A DNA stretch of 64,000 bases from Xiphophorus maculatus (taxonomy: Eukaryota; Chordata; Actinopteri; Cyprinodontiformes; Poeciliidae). The notes below the pieces were generated by a model. The model was given only the letters and a program-made list of their open reading frames with translations, was not told the origin of the DNA and ran no database searches. Where the stretch lies: contig NC_036464.1 in the NCBI RefSeq assembly GCF_002775205.1, positions 2,965,317 through 3,029,316 of the forward strand. The letters are read 5' to 3'. Shown here one piece after another: positions 1-12,858 of the stretch. The position numbers and the translations under genes were made by a program. Numbering within the stretch: position 1 is the stretch's first letter; each line of letters opens with the position of its first letter.

Positions 1-3000
1 CGTTCAGGTCGCTGCATTTGCAGTCTTTGGTCGGGTTGAGATTGTGGAAATCCTTGTACAGGTTGTCCACGTCCTTGGTGTTCTCCCGCAGGTCCTTCTC
101 GTAGCGCGTTAAGTTCACCACCAGCTGCTCCACCAGCTGCTCCACCGTCACCTTGGACTTCTCCACCTCCAGACCCGTCTCCATGAACAGAATCTGGCTT
201 TTCCGCGCCGTCTGGTTGATCAGCTTCTCCAGATTCTTCAGCTGCAGCGCCATCTGCTGGCCGTCGGCTGAAGTGATATCCAGGTCCTCCGTCAGCTCCT
301 CCACCTGCACAGAAACACACCTGGCTTCCAGTCGACGTGCTCAGCTCTGATTGGACTAGCTGCTGTCCTGATTGGACGAACCTTGACAGTGTTGTTGACC
401 ACCATGTTGTCCAGCCGTGTGATGGCGTCCCACAGGGCCGTGTTGTCGGCTGGGCGTTGGGAGGAGAGCTGGTGGTCCTCAGGGGTCCGGTCCCGGTCCA
501 GCTTCATTCCAGCCTGTGTTGCGTTCAGGGCCTACAGGCGGACATGATTCAGAGATTTAAAGTGGTTGGAATAAAATGCTTCCTGATTGTGACCACTGAT
601 GGTAGTTTCTGACCTGCAGCACCTTCTGCTGCTGCTTCAGTTCCTGGTCCACCTCCAGCCTGAAGCTGCTGAGGTGGAGCTGCAGCTCGTCGCGCTGGGA
701 GTTCAGTCTGCTCTCCGTGTCGCTGCGCCATTCCTGGATCTGCCTGCGGACGTTCCCGATCTCCTGGAACATTCCGTCCAGTTTGGATTCCAGCTTCTCT
801 TCGGCATCTTCCTCTTCCTGGGGCTCCACTCCCCGCCGGCTGACCTTCATCTCTGCCACGTCTTGAGATAGCGCCCCCACATGGTGGTGAAGGTGCTCCA
901 GAGAGCGGTTGAAGCCCTCCAGGATGGGGTGCAGTTGGGACAGGACCAGCGCCATCATGTCGGGGACGGGGAGGGCTGCAGGGACGTCTGGGTAAGGCAG
1001 AACCACGCCCTCTACTGACAGACACACAGTTTAACACCATCAGCTCTGCAGAGACCAAACCGTTCAGGGCAGCAAACACAGCAGAACAACACAGGATCAT
1101 CAGCATCAAGACAAATTCTGCTTCTATTCTGGGTAAGAAAACAAACAGCAGAGATCCAAGGAGGGACCCCTGAGGAACACCGTCTGGTACTGAAGCTGAG
1201 TTACGAATCATTAGCTCCCTGATGAAATCACTCTAAACTCTTAATGTTTCTAGCAGACACTGATTAGTAGACATCAAGGTGATTTACACCATTCCTGAGG
1301 ATTCGCTCAGAACTGAACCTCTGGTTAGCTTAGCTAACGGCACTTGAACACATGAAGCACTCTGACACTTTTGGTAAGAAGGAAATTCATGATGCTAAAA
1401 ACATGAATCTCAGACAGACAGTAATCTGTGGTGAAGGCTACTCTGCCATTTCCAAACATCTCCTTGATGAAGCAGAACATCAGGAGGCAGAGCGGTGCTG
1501 AGCGGTACGGTGCAGGTTGGTGCAGTTTGTGAACCGATACACCTGCAGTCGTAGGTCCGTAGGACAAAGGTTCGGTCCGGTATGGAGGAGCTACTGGCGT
1601 CACACAATACCGTCCGTTGATTGGACGACAGAAACACATCACTGCTTGCAACAGGAAGAAAACATGGCTGGTGTTGAGTGACGCCACGTTTTGGGTTCAG
1701 TCAGAGTCCAGCTGCTCTCCTGAATCAACCAAACCGTGTTAGAAACGAGGCGCCGGTCCAGAAGGACACGGGTTCTGCCAGGAGATCAATGGAAATGGAA
1801 CAGAATGTTGGAATTTGGAAGATTTAAAGGATCTGCTGGTCCGGGCCAGCGCCGACCCAAAACAAACCTCCCAGTTCACGGACATGAAGACGATGAGACC
1901 AAACCTCAGGCTGGTTCTGGTCCAGGAGTTACCAGTGAAATACATTTGCATCCTTTCCGGGTCGGTTCTGGTAGGAGTTGAGGCCGACCCAGTCTGAGGT
2001 TCTGTTGATGTCAGAACCCAGATGTTTCTCTGTCTGCTGCATTAAAAATAGAAGTAGATTCAGCTCTGACCTGGTTGGTCCTGCTGGTTCTGACCGGAAC
2101 CAGAGGCAGAGAGGTTTCTATCTAAAACCCGTCTGAGTCAGTCAGAACCAACAGAACCTTCTTCCTGTGGAAGGTCCAAACCCGGTGCCTCATGTTTGCA
2201 GAGCAGCTTCTCACACCCACACGGGCCCAACCGGACCTCCCTGGGGACCAGTTCTGAAACTGACCCAGATCCATACCGGGCTCTCCCAGAACCGCCCTGC
2301 TGGGTCAGCTGTTGGACCAGTCAGACTGAAACCAGAACCTTCTGCAGAATCAGCTGCAGGTTAAACCACTGGGTTCTGGTTCTGGTTCTGGTTCTGCAGG
2401 ATGGGAACCTCCAGCTGGTTCTGGAGCCAAATTTCTGGATCTTTCTCTTGCAAACATCAAGAACCAGAACCAGAACCGGTTCGACCATGGAATCAATTCT
2501 GTTGGTTCTGGTCCATTTGGTCCAGATCAGGGCCTGGTTCTCCTTCTCCAACACTTGCTGTGTTTCTCCCAGAGAGGTCAAAGGTCACGCTGCGACAGGA
2601 AACCTGCAGGCCTGAAAGAGGACCCAGACCAATTGGACCGAACCTGAACTCTGCAGGAGAACCAGAACCAGCAGAATGATGGTGGGCAAGCAGTAAGGTC
2701 AAAGGTCACAGAGGACATGTGGGAAACAGGAAGTGAGGGTGTGACGTCATCGGTGGTCATGTGACCAGGCAGCAGGAAATCCTCCATTCATCAGTTAAAA
2801 CATTCCTCTGGTTCTGGTTCTGGTCTCACCCTGAGACCGGCTCCCAGGCGGCGGCCGGTTCTGGTTCTGGTTCTGGTGGTAAATCGGGTGGTGTGGGTGA
2901 GAGGGGGCGTTTCCTGGGTGGGCGGAGCCCTGCGGGTCGTAGGGGTCGGTGAAGGTCGTCTGATGGTCGTTCTGCTCCCGGTCCGGGTCGGCCCGGTGCT

Positions 3001-3731
3001 GAAGTCCAGCTGGGTCACCTGAAACAGAGCAGAGTTCTGCTTCATTAATGGGTTTGGGTCAGAACATCCCAGCAACGGGTCAACAGAACCGGACCGGACC
3101 GGGTTTCACCGTAGGCCTGCAAACATCTCAACACTGATGAAATCAACAGGAAACCGACCAGAACCTCAACATCGTCCAAGAGAGGTTCTGGTTCTGGTTC
3201 TGGTTCCAGCGTGTTCTTCCTGCGGTTCCTCTCATTGTCTGCTGGGAGCTCGGCCCACAGGAAGCAGCTTGAATCAGAGGCATGGTGGGAGCGGACCCGA
3301 CCGGAACCGCCCGGGCCGGACCCTGTGGAGACGAGGCGGCTCTGCTTTGTTACGCTCTAAAGGTCAGAGGTCTAGTTTAGTGTTTGGTTCCCAGGGGGTA
3401 GAAATACTGCCGTAAACAACCGGACCCCTCAGAACCAGAACCAGAACACAGGTCCAGCCTGGAGGAGGAACCGGCTTCTGAGTTAAAGATGGCGGCAAAA
3501 CAACAAACAACTAAAAACAAAAACATGGCGGCAGCTTTCTGAGTGAAGCTCAGAGCTCCAGCTGGTCACCGCTGGGCACGGCGGAGGCAGCATGGTGATC
3601 TGGGACTGGTCTGTCACTGGTCTGCCTCCAGGACCAAACTCCACCCGTCTGAGCTGCTCTGACTTTACAACCAAACGCACCCAGCAGCTTCCTCTGACCT
3701 CATCGAGACGTTTCCTCCCATCTCTGCTCAG

Positions 3732-3823
<92 letters not shown>

Positions 3824-5149
3824 GGGGGGATGGAACAGGTCAGAACAACCCAACCCGGTTCTGAGATGAAGCCGGCCTGATGGGTCCGACAGAAACGCTT
3901 CAGTTTCTGTTTCTCTGGAATTAAAATCTGACGTTTTATTAAATTCTCCTTTTATCCTTTTCTGGTCTTTATGCAAAACGTTGATCTGGTTCCTCCTGCA
4001 GTTTGGGTTTGGGTCGTGTTCTGTTTTCTCTGTTGCCTTTTATGTTTTTTGAACTTTCACATCACAGGATTTGCTGCTGAACTGGTCGTCCAGTTAACCA
4101 GTTTCACAAATGGGACATTTTTATTTCTCGGTGGTTTTCCAGTCCAAGTTCAAAGAAACTTTATGAATCAAAATGTTTTATTAAAGTCTCAGGAGCCTCT
4201 GCTGTAATAAAGAATCATTTATTTGTTCTTTATCCTGGTTGTTGTTGAACCCGGATAAAGAACCGGACCCTTCTGCGCAGACACGGTTTTGCGTCACCAG
4301 AACCGTTTCTGGACCGGTTCCGTTCTGCTGTAGGTCTCTACGTTCATCATGAACTTTCTGATCTCACCTTCCTGGTCGCAGTTTGGACCTCCGTGACCCG
4401 GACAGCAGCGCCACACCAAGGTCGTGACCTCTTTCTGCTTCTGGCAGCCGGGCCGCAACCGGTACCTGAACAGAACCCTGATGTTAATTCTGGTTTACTC
4501 CCTCTTGAGGGGTTAAAGGTTAACTATTGTTTATATTATCAGGTTTGATTTGAGTTAAATTAATAATTGATCCTCCAACCAGCAGAGCTTTACCGGCTGG
4601 CACCGACCCAACAGAACCAGTCCTCAGAGGTTCTGGTCCATATTGTCATTGAACCGTTGTAGGGCTCATGGTTGAATGATCAGAACCTCCAGTCCACCAG
4701 AACCACAGAGGTTCTTTTGGACTGAGATCCAGAACCAGATCTGAGAGGTTCTGATCTTTGCCGTAAGGAACCCGGTTCTGCTGGGACCTGTCCACTGTGA
4801 TCAGAACAGAACAGGTTCTGATGGGTCCAAAGAGAAGACTCCCCCAAACCATGATACCACCTCCTCCAGTCCGACCCATTGACCACAGTCAGGATGGATC
4901 CATGATGGTTCCACCAGGTTCTGACCCGACCAGTCACATTCCTCTCACACTCTGCCTGTGCTTTGTATCTTAGTTGTTTTATTTTTATATTTTAAATATG
5001 TAATAGAGTTAAAAACTTTTTTTCTCCACTCTGATGTTCATACTGAACCTCAGCTGGCCCCTGATTGGCTGATTCTCTGTTGGTGTTAATAAGCGAGAGG
5101 ACAGGCGTACCTAATAAAGTGGCCGGTGAGTTTATCCTGTTGCATGGAG

Positions 5150-5248
<99 letters not shown>

Positions 5249-8200
5249 GTAAAAGTGACTCACGTGGCCCTCTGGCAGCCAGGTGACTCGCGGGGACAGG
5301 GACTCTGGTTCTGGACGTGTCTCCATGTTTTACACTCTTCGGCCACCAGCTGCACACTCTTCCTCACAAAGGCGCACCAGTTCCTGAAACACACACACAG
5401 ATAATGTACGGTTTGTTTCAGGATCTCTGGTTCTGTTCGGGACCATGTTCTGATCCGCTTCAGATTAAACTCATTAAGTCGTGTTTGTGTTTCTGCTCAT
5501 TGAATCCAGGTTTTGCTCGAACTCTGTGATGTTTGAGGTTAGGGTAGGGGTTAGGGTAAGGGTTAGGGTAGGGTTAGGGTTAGGGGTTAGGGTTAGGGTA
5601 GGGTAAGGGGTAACCCTAACCCTATCCCTCCAGTTCGGCTCACAGCTTCAGCATCATCACGTCTGAAGCTCTTTAATCAGTAGAACAGCCAGGAATGTTC
5701 TGTTGGTAACGATCAGAACATTTAGTTCTTTATTTAGAAGCAGAGAAATGTCAAAAACTTCCTCTAGACGTTGGATCTGTTTGATCCACTGAGATCCTGC
5801 AGGATCTTCTCAGATACGCCTCTCTTCATCATCATCTTCATCATGTTTAACAATCTGCAGCTGATCTGAAATCAGTGAAGCTTTGTTAGATTTCTGTTGT
5901 CAGACTAAATCAGAGGTGATAAATCTGTTGAGGAACATCTGTGGCTCTGACTGCTGATGTGACCCAGCTGGGAGCGAAGCCTGCAGCTGATTGGTCACTG
6001 CGTCCGCTCTGTGTTTGGTTTGGATGTTTATTCTGGGGTTTCCTGACGAAACGCGCCTCATGTTTCCCAACCAACTCAGTGTTTGTGGAAGTTCTCTGGC
6101 TCCTTTCTGGCTCCTGCTGAGCTGTTTTTAAACCCTGCAGGAGTTCAGATGTTGGCTGGGATTTATCTGGATCAGAAGTTCCTCAGATCCAGCCTGAAGG
6201 GAGCAGATGTTCTCCTGGTGAGCCAACATGGCCGCCGTGAAGAGCTGAACCTAAACAGCAGACTCCAGATTCCTTCTGATCTGACCTGAGGCCCAGAAAA
6301 CAGACACATTTCTGTCCCATTGTTCCAACATGTGGACAAATTGCTGAAACTCCTTTAGTCACTTCCTGTTGTGTCATTTCCTAATGAGTCACTTCCTGTG
6401 CAGAGCTGTGGGGGTCATGTTTCAACCTCAGAGAATCTGGCACTTCCTGAAAACTTTCCCTCACTTCATCTCTACGTTTCCCAGAGAGTTTATGGAGTTT
6501 TCCTGCAGCTCAGTGAGGAACACTGGGAACACTGGGAACACTGGGAACATGGAGCTGAATCAGGAATGAAGCCATCAGTTAAAGACGCAGGCCTCGTTCC
6601 CTGATGAAAGCCTTGTTGTGGTTCTGGTTCAGTGATGATCAGCCGGCAGGTTGCAGTGAAATGTGGAGTAAAAACTGAAGCTTGGTTCTGATTGGTGGAT
6701 CCGTCTGATGACACAAATGTTTAATATCAGATCTTTCATCTGCTGCAGAGCAAACAGCAGCTCATGAGTTTTAGTTCAGTTTGGACCAAACCTCCTCCAA
6801 CCTGTCAGAGTTGAACTTTAACACGCCTCTCTGCTGTTTCTGGCTGTAAAAACCTAATAAAGTTTAACCTAAAAGAGCAAGTCGTGGAAATCTCATTTTA
6901 TGACTGACAGAAAATAAAATGATTAAATGTGGTTAACTGAACACATGACCTCTATCTTTAAACTTTGCCTGCTAATAACTTGCTTTCTGATAATCAGATT
7001 GATTTGTTTCGACTCTAATGCTGCCTGGCTGCAGCATTTCGATTATGTTATCGTAAATGAGTCAACATGTTCTAATTAAATACATTTTCATTGGCATATG
7101 TCATGTTGCAGCAGAGGCAGCCATTTTCAGATTAATTAATCCTACACCTATCAATAGTTACAGTTCTTTGAACAACTAATCGTTAGTTTTTCCTCATTCC
7201 AGTTATAAATCACTAAAATCAATCTTTAGATCAGATCTCAGGCTTGTTATCTGATTATTGGTAAATCAGATACCAATAAATCCTGTTAAAGTTACAGAGG
7301 GAACTTTAGCATTAATGTTGACACTGATGGAGTAAATGTATCTTCAGACTGACTGGCTTCACTCAGAGTTCGCAGTCCGACGCTCTCAGTCAGAAATCAG
7401 TCATTTCCCATAATGCTTTACAGTTTGATGATATTTTAATACTGAGTTTATTTCAACTGTTTTCCAAACCTGGGAGAAAACTGGGATGTAAAGTATGATG
7501 ATTGAACTGAAACGGCTTTTTGGGTGAAGCGTCTCAAGATGGCGCTATGTGGAGGAACTGAACCAGGCTGGGAAGAAATAAGACCGGTTCTGTTGGGTTA
7601 AGAGGTGGAACATTGACCCGGTTCTGCTTTGAGCCTGGTTCTGTTGGGTCCAGGGTTGGAACAGCAGGAGATCTGCTCAGACCTGGAGTTGTCTCTCATA
7701 ACTTGGACCAGAGATTTTCCGTGCGATCCCAGCTGATCTTACTGGGAAACTGGGAACGTTTCATCCCTCCCCGTCCATCTCCCTTCAGTCGGCAGCTCCT
7801 GCTCTGATTGCCAGGTTTTCTTGCGGCTCAGAGGGTCACTGAAGGTTAAAATCAACAGATTTATGAAAACTTTGGATTGTTTGAGGATGAATTTTGTCCT
7901 GCGGCTCATTTTTCATGTTGATATTTCAACACAAAAGCCTCCAGAGAGGAAGACCTCAGACTGAGAAGTGGCCTTCCTTTGGCTCTTTGGCCCTTTAAAC
8001 CATTTCTCCTCCATGTTTCCTGTCCCTGTCTCCTCCTAACCCTCATCTCTCTGACATAATGGCTGCTGGACATTTGGTTTGCTGCGAGTCTCATCTCAGG
8101 TCAGGTCTGGTCCAAGTTCCTCCAGAACGTCACATTTTCTCCGCCATAAGAAAAATGTCAAACGTTTCTGATTCCATTTTATCAGAGCTCAACTACATGG

Positions 8201-8320
8201 TGACCTTTGATCTCTGAAAGGTCACCATGTAGTTGATCCCCCCCAGGAGATCAAACTGAAACTAAAAACACAGAAAACTGTTGAAGCCTGCTTCCCATCA
8301 GAACTCCCCATGAAGCCATT

Positions 8321-8392
<72 letters not shown>

Positions 8393-9199
8393 CAAGACTC
8401 TACCCAACCTGAAACAATAAGAGTCGCTGACATTAGCTAACTACTCCTTTTATCTTCAGACGGCCGGCTGGTGAAGGACCCCAGGCTGCCCTTAGTGCCC
8501 GTCTGAAATGACCTCACTCTGACCATAATTACCCGCCTACTTGCCCCCGCCTAACATGTTTATTAAAACATGTTGTCGTTTTAGACAAACAGGGAAGGAA
8601 ATACTCTGGATCTTTGGTGCGAATCCTGGACCAAACAATCAGACCGATCCGACTGCAGGGAATATGAGAGGTTCTGATGGGTCCAAAGAGATCATCCCAA
8701 ACACCATGATACCACCTCTACCAGGCTGAACCGCAGGAAGAATCCCTGAGTCATGATGGTTCCACCAAGTTCTGACCCGACTGTCTGAACGGTCGGGTCG
8801 GTGCTGCAGCAGAACCAACAGAACCGGCAGACAGGATCCGTTTCATGAGGCAAAAGAACCAAACAAAGAGAATGAATTTAATGATGCACTAAATATCTGC
8901 TAGAACCAAACAGAACCAATCAGAACTCAATATAAGGTCCACCTACATGACCCGGTTCTGGAGGTCCAACCAGCAGCAACAAAGCCTCTAAATCTGAGGC
9001 GGTTCTGGTCAGAAACTCACCCGGTTCTGACTGGAGAAATCCCAGTTCCTGCTGGCAGGAGGGTCTCCGTCACAAACCCTCCTCTTCCTCCTCTTCCTCC
9101 CTCCTCCTCTTCCTCCACCTCAGGGTCCCGCGCTCTCACCTCACAGTGAGCGCTCACCAGTAAACCCAGAACCAGCACCAGTTCTCCCACTGCCACCAT
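1..9199 (-). CDS. mmrn2: Multimerin-2 (EMI-domain matrix glycoprotein), 5' part of gene
   Basis: Seven exons join in phase on the minus strand: 9199-9021, 5383-5264, 4465-4368, 3018-2830, 1014-614, 531-382 and 304-1 (open at the window edge), giving about 480 residues. Exon 1 encodes a signal peptide (start MVAVGELVLVLGLLVSAHC) and an acidic/glycine stretch. Exons 2-3 encode an EMI domain, from NWCAFV to VWRCCPGHGGPNC, with the expected cysteines. Exon 4 is a polar His/Pro/Gln linker. Exons 5-7 are coiled-coil with N-glycosylation sequons (NRS, NQT, NLT) and a CKCSD motif matching the multimerin-2 DCNCQK region. The C-terminal C1q domain would lie outside the window. In mammals the protein sits in the endothelial matrix. 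Human MMRN2 is likewise head-to-head with SNCG, which favours it over EMILIN paralogues. Start chosen because ATG 9199 opens the signal peptide. Confidence 0.88.
1060..1215 (-). mobile_element. LINE reverse-transcriptase fragment
   Basis: Upstream of mmrn2 exon 5, the minus strand reads VPDGVPQGSLLGSLLF, the PQGSxLGPLLF block typical of non-LTR reverse transcriptases. A neighbouring frame carries DADDPVLF, resembling the YADDxxLF catalytic box. The frames are offset, so at least one indel lies between them. Only about 150 bp is recognisable. Probably an L2/Rex-type scrap; the family cannot be fixed. Confidence 0.55.
1216..2829. other. mmrn2 intron 4, no gene seen
   Basis: Intronic sequence between coding exons 4 and 5 of mmrn2. 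It is rich in the window-wide AGAACC/GGTTCT hexamer. Short open frames here lack splice context and domain similarity. Confidence 0.5.
3735..3821. repeat. (GT)n microsatellite, about 43 copies
   Basis: An uninterrupted GT run in mmrn2 intron 3. Confidence 0.97.
4640..4935 (-). mobile_element. Tc1/mariner-like repeat fragment
   Basis: The minus strand encodes GGGGIMVWGSLLFGP, close to the GGGSIMVWG block of Tc1/mariner transposases. A diverged second copy of about 120 bp lies at 8667-8790, sharing a block beginning GGTTCTGATGGGTCCAAAGAG and a later CATGATGGTTCCACCA block. Heavily mutated, with no terminal repeats recognised. Confidence 0.4.
5151..5246. repeat. (AC)n microsatellite, about 48 copies
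   Basis: An uninterrupted AC run in mmrn2 intron 2, ending about 17 bp from the splice donor of exon 2 (5264). On the transcribed strand it becomes a (GU)n tract just inside the intron. Confidence 0.97.
5537..5629. repeat. Interstitial telomere-like repeat with strand switch
   Basis: Imperfect TTAGGG units (including TTAGGGG and TAGGG variants) run from 5537 to about 5610 in mmrn2 intron 1. They are followed directly by TAACCCTAACCCTATCCC on the same strand. The order is G-rich then C-rich. Confidence 0.8.
8189..8236. repeat. Perfect 20-bp inverted repeat with 8-nt loop
   Basis: Arms 8189-8208 and 8217-8236 are exact reverse complements (TCAACTACATGGTGACCTTT and its complement) separated by GATCTCTG. 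It lies in mmrn2 intron 1. Confidence 0.9.
8321..8391. repeat. Interrupted (GT)n microsatellite
   Basis: Two GT blocks are separated by TTACTA. Confidence 0.95.
8667..8790. mobile_element. Second copy of Tc1-like dispersed fragment
   Basis: About 120 bp is alignable with 4811-4935 in the same orientation: the same GGTTCTGATGGGTCCAAAGAG, ACCATGATACCACCTC and CATGATGGTTCCACCA blocks with diverged spacers. It is part of a dispersed family and carries no open frame. Confidence 0.4.
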
Positions 9200-9233
9200 G
9201 TCTGCTGGCCGTGTGAAGCCCGGCCAGAACCAC

Positions 9234-9250
9234 AGCTGCTTTTAAAGAGG
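9234..9250 (-). promoter_or_regulatory. Possible TATA-like core of mmrn2 promoter
   Basis: On the minus strand CTTTAAAAGC lies about 40 bp upstream of the mmrn2 start codon, next to a purine-rich (GGA)n tract at about 9247-9290. Position and sequence fit a weak TATA box with a short 5' UTR. No transcript evidence is visible. Confidence 0.3.
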
Positions 9251-9299
9251 AGGAGGAGGAGGAGGAAGAGGAGGAGGAAGAGGTCCTGCCTCCCGTTTC

Positions 9300-12200
9300 C
9301 TCCCCTGGTGGGATTTACAGATCAGCAGTAAATATGAAAAATATGAACCTAAAGCAAATATTGTCTCCAAACAGCAGAACTGCTGAATTAATTCTTCCAA
9401 TCAAACGTTCAGCTGCTGGTTTGAGTCCGTTTCTCTGCCAGTGGTGCTGAAGTTGCTTTTCCTGGTTTGTTCTCCTCAGGCTGCGCTGCATCAACAGCTC
9501 TGCCGCCCCCCAGCGGCGCCCTGGTCACATCTCCTCTTTCTGTTCACTGGACCCAGAATCAGAAACACTTTGATGCCATTTTTATTGATTTTATTAAAAC
9601 TGTGACTGGAAACTGAAATACTGTAAATGTAAACCAAGTCAAATCAGACAATAAGAAAGTAAGTAAGTAAAAATAAATGTAAAAGTAAAATTACTAAAAA
9701 ATTACTTTTTACTCAACCTCAGCCGGATCCAGGCTGGCAAAGAGCGACACAGACATGGCTCCTTTAAGGCTGCAGGCTGGTGTGTGATTGGTGATTTAGA
9801 GTGACCTCTGACCCCATCAGGCTGAACCAGGCGCTGATTCCTGATTGGTTACCAATGTTGGATCGATAAAGTTAGAATAAAATGTGTGCTGTTTTTTCAA
9901 AGTGTGAGGAAAATGAGTGAAATGGTTGATAGATTTATTTTCTGCTCTGCTGAGAAAATGATTTTTCCCTCTGAGACACAAACAGCATCAAAATAAAACT
10001 TATTGTTGTTGCTGTTGAAAACTTTGTGGATCCCAGTTCTTTTCAACAAGTCAAAGAAAATGAGAAAAAATTTAATTTTTATAAAAATGCTCAAATTTCA
10101 TATGATTTGTTTCAGTTGAATTGGAATAATCATAATTTTAGTTTCTGTTTCCTGAACCTACATTTTCCTTTATAATATTAAAATTATAAAATATTTTAAG
10201 CAGTTTAATACCATCAGACACAAAACAACCAAATAAGAGACTTTATTACAACATAAACATAATTACACACCAAAGAGGGAGTTTGTCTCTGTGATGTCAC
10301 TTCCTGAGCCTCAGGATTGGTTCTTTGTTCTTCTGATTTCCTCCAGGTTGATCTTCAACGTTCTTCTGCTTCAGCCTCCATGTTTTCCCATAATGCACTG
10401 CTTCAGTTAGTCCCAGTGTCTCCTGTGGACAGAAACTGTCCTTGTCTTCATGTCTCAGAGCAGAGCTGTCATTTCCTTTTCTGACCACAGGAGGCCGCTG
10501 TTGCTGCAGCTCCAGACAAGAAATATACATGTTTGTTTTTTTAACAACATTTTTACCAAATTTTGACACATTTTTCTAAAAATGAAAATTTTTTGCTTGT
10601 TTAATAAGGAAAACATTTTAGATGTCACATTTTCTAATTATTTTAAAACAATAGCTGATCTAACAGTGCTGCAGATTTTTATGACATGACTTCTAAATGT
10701 GTTATAAATATTTTACTCTGGGTTCTGGCTCAGTCCAGATGATCCAAACAGGTTGAATCTCAAACATTTAGTTTTGTTTGTGTTCAGGTTTTTATTGAAC
10801 ATAAATTTTCAGAGAAGTAGATTCGCTATCATCATTTTTAGTTTTCTGTGAATCAGAAGAAATGAGGTTCTGATTTTATGTTTTAATCTTTATATTTGTG
10901 TTGGAATTAAAAGGTTCAGATGCTTTAGTCTCATTATTTCATTCTGACAACAGAACCAGAACCAGAACCAGGTCCGATTTAATGAAGCTGGTCTGAGAGG
11001 TTAGTGAAGATCTATTGACTCATTCATAACTTAACATTAAAAATAAAAAGGAAACTTTTTATGTTAAACTTTTACCTTTTTATTCACATGTTAAACTTGG
11101 AAAGTAAATTTTAATTTGAGTCGTTATTATTATTTTTTTATGACTGAACTGAAACATTATCGGTTCTTAGACAGGATGGGTCCGGCTGGTGGTTCTGGTA
11201 AGGCTGATGTGATGTTGGTTGTCTGACCAGCAGGGGGCAGCACCGCCTCCTGGTTAGATTTTATTTCACAGTTTAAACTGTTTCCTGTTTTTAGTTCATC
11301 TTTAAATATTTAATAACTGAAACTTTTAGGAACCTGGAGATTAAATGTTTCTATAAAAGTTATTGCATTTAATTTAAAATATTTTATCAGTTGATAATTA
11401 TTTGTTAAGATAAATAATAAAGTTATTTTATTGCAGTGGTGCCCAAAGAGGTTCTCCAGGACCCTCCAGGACCCTCCAGATCCTCCAGGATCCTCCAGGA
11501 CCCTCCAGGACCCTCCAGGTCCTCCAGGATCCTCCAGGACCCACTTTGTTCTCTGCTTTACTGTATTTTACGTTATTGGACCTCAGAGCAGAAAGAAGTC
11601 TGGTTCTGATCCAGATTAATTGTTCTGTTCATGCAGTTTATTGACCCTCCGGCTGAGTTTGTCCTTTCTGGACCTGTTGAAGGTTCTGATGAGTCAGCAG
11701 AACCTCTGGAGGCCCATCAGGTTCGCCTGCAGTCAGCAGGAATGCCCGCTGACCTTTGACCCCCTCAGAGACCCATTAGACGTTCCTCACTCAGCTGATC
11801 TGAGACATGAACTGCTTCTCTGTGGATGATAAATATCTGGTTTTAGTCTCAGATTCTGCAAAACATTTTATTTATGAATGTTTTGATCGTCTCATGTTCA
11901 GTTTCTCTCTGGAGTCACAAGATTACAATAAAAGACCAAACAGAATCTAAACATGAAAGATTTAAATGATATTTGGGTTTAAACAGAAATAATCCAAACA
12001 AACATTTTAACTTTTTATTAGGTCTAAAGATCATTTTCAACATAACATAATTAACTCATTAAGCTTCAGTGAATTATGATCAACTTTATCAATTATTACT
12101 TATTTTATTTCTCTTTTAAATTAATCTTAATAATAGTAGAAACAAAACCGTTCAGTAATAGATAATAAATATGAATATTTTCCTGAGCTCAGAAATGATT

Positions 12201-12500
12201 TAGATTAAAACTATAAAAGTTAAAATAATAAGTTTAATAATAATATAATGTTAATATGAAGCAGAGCAATTATTAGTAAAACACTTTGTCATTTTTATTC
12301 ATATTTGGGTCGATATTTAGCTGCTAAACGGGTCGGATTCAGACGCCTGGTGGTCGGTATTGATCAGAGATGATGGGTTGGCCTCGTCACCATGGTAACT
12401 GTCAGCATCCCATAACGCTGCCTTCGGTCCATTTGGACGGGAATGAAATAAAAGCCTCTAAAAATAATCGACCAATCAGAGCGCAGAGTGTGTTCTGCTG
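9300..12500. other. Intergenic region between mmrn2 and sncg
   Basis: AT-rich spacer without recognisable exons. It holds a short tandem repeat of TCCAGGACCC-like units at about 11455-11540 and a CTCF-like motif at 11227-11238. A 90-codon open frame at 10297-10569 (-) has no supporting context. Confidence 0.5.
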
Positions 12501-12504
12501 AGTC

Positions 12505-12509
<5 letters not shown>

Positions 12510-12565
<56 letters not shown>

Positions 12566-12584
12566 GTGTGTGTGTGTGTGTGTG
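12510..12584. repeat. (TG)n microsatellite
   Basis: A TG run with one CG interruption, about 530 bp upstream of the sncg start codon. Confidence 0.95.
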
Positions 12585-12659
12585 AACCGCCCGGTTCTGG
12601 CCCCAGCAGATTTCTGGACCTGCAGCAGTGGTTCTGGTTCTGCTCAGCATCATGTGACC

Positions 12660-12697
<38 letters not shown>

Positions 12698-12699
12698 GT
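12660..12699. repeat. (GAT)n microsatellite
   Basis: About 13 ATG/GAT triplets in the sncg 5' flank. Confidence 0.95.
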
Positions 12700-12793
12700 G
12701 TGACTCTGGGCGGGTCGCTCACATGTTCGTGTCTGCAGGGAGTTGCAGCATCTTCGTGTCTCCATGTGAAAATCCTGGAGGGTCACACCGACT

Positions 12794-12795
<2 letters not shown>

Positions 12796-12858
<63 letters not shown>
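12796..12858. repeat. (CCAGAA)n hexamer array
   Basis: About ten pure tandem copies of the AGAACC hexamer that is scattered singly or in pairs all over the window. It sits about 250 bp upstream of the sncg start codon. Confidence 0.95.

Larger units (their letters stand above)
5630..9016. other. mmrn2 intron 1, mostly unique non-coding sequence
   Basis: No coding exon seen. It contains a 20-bp perfect inverted repeat (8189-8236), an interrupted (GT)n tract (8321-8391) and the second Tc1-like fragment (8667-8790). The rest is AT-rich and unremarkable. Confidence 0.6.

Noticed and set aside
2321-2702. Several frames of 69-139 codons on both strands
   Set aside because: They pass through AGAACC/GGTTCT-rich intron of mmrn2; this hexamer lacks stops in most frames.
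5153-5404. Open frames of 70-120 codons of His/Thr or Cys/Val
   Set aside because: Read through the (CA)n microsatellite; only the EMI exon at 5264-5383 (-) is coding.
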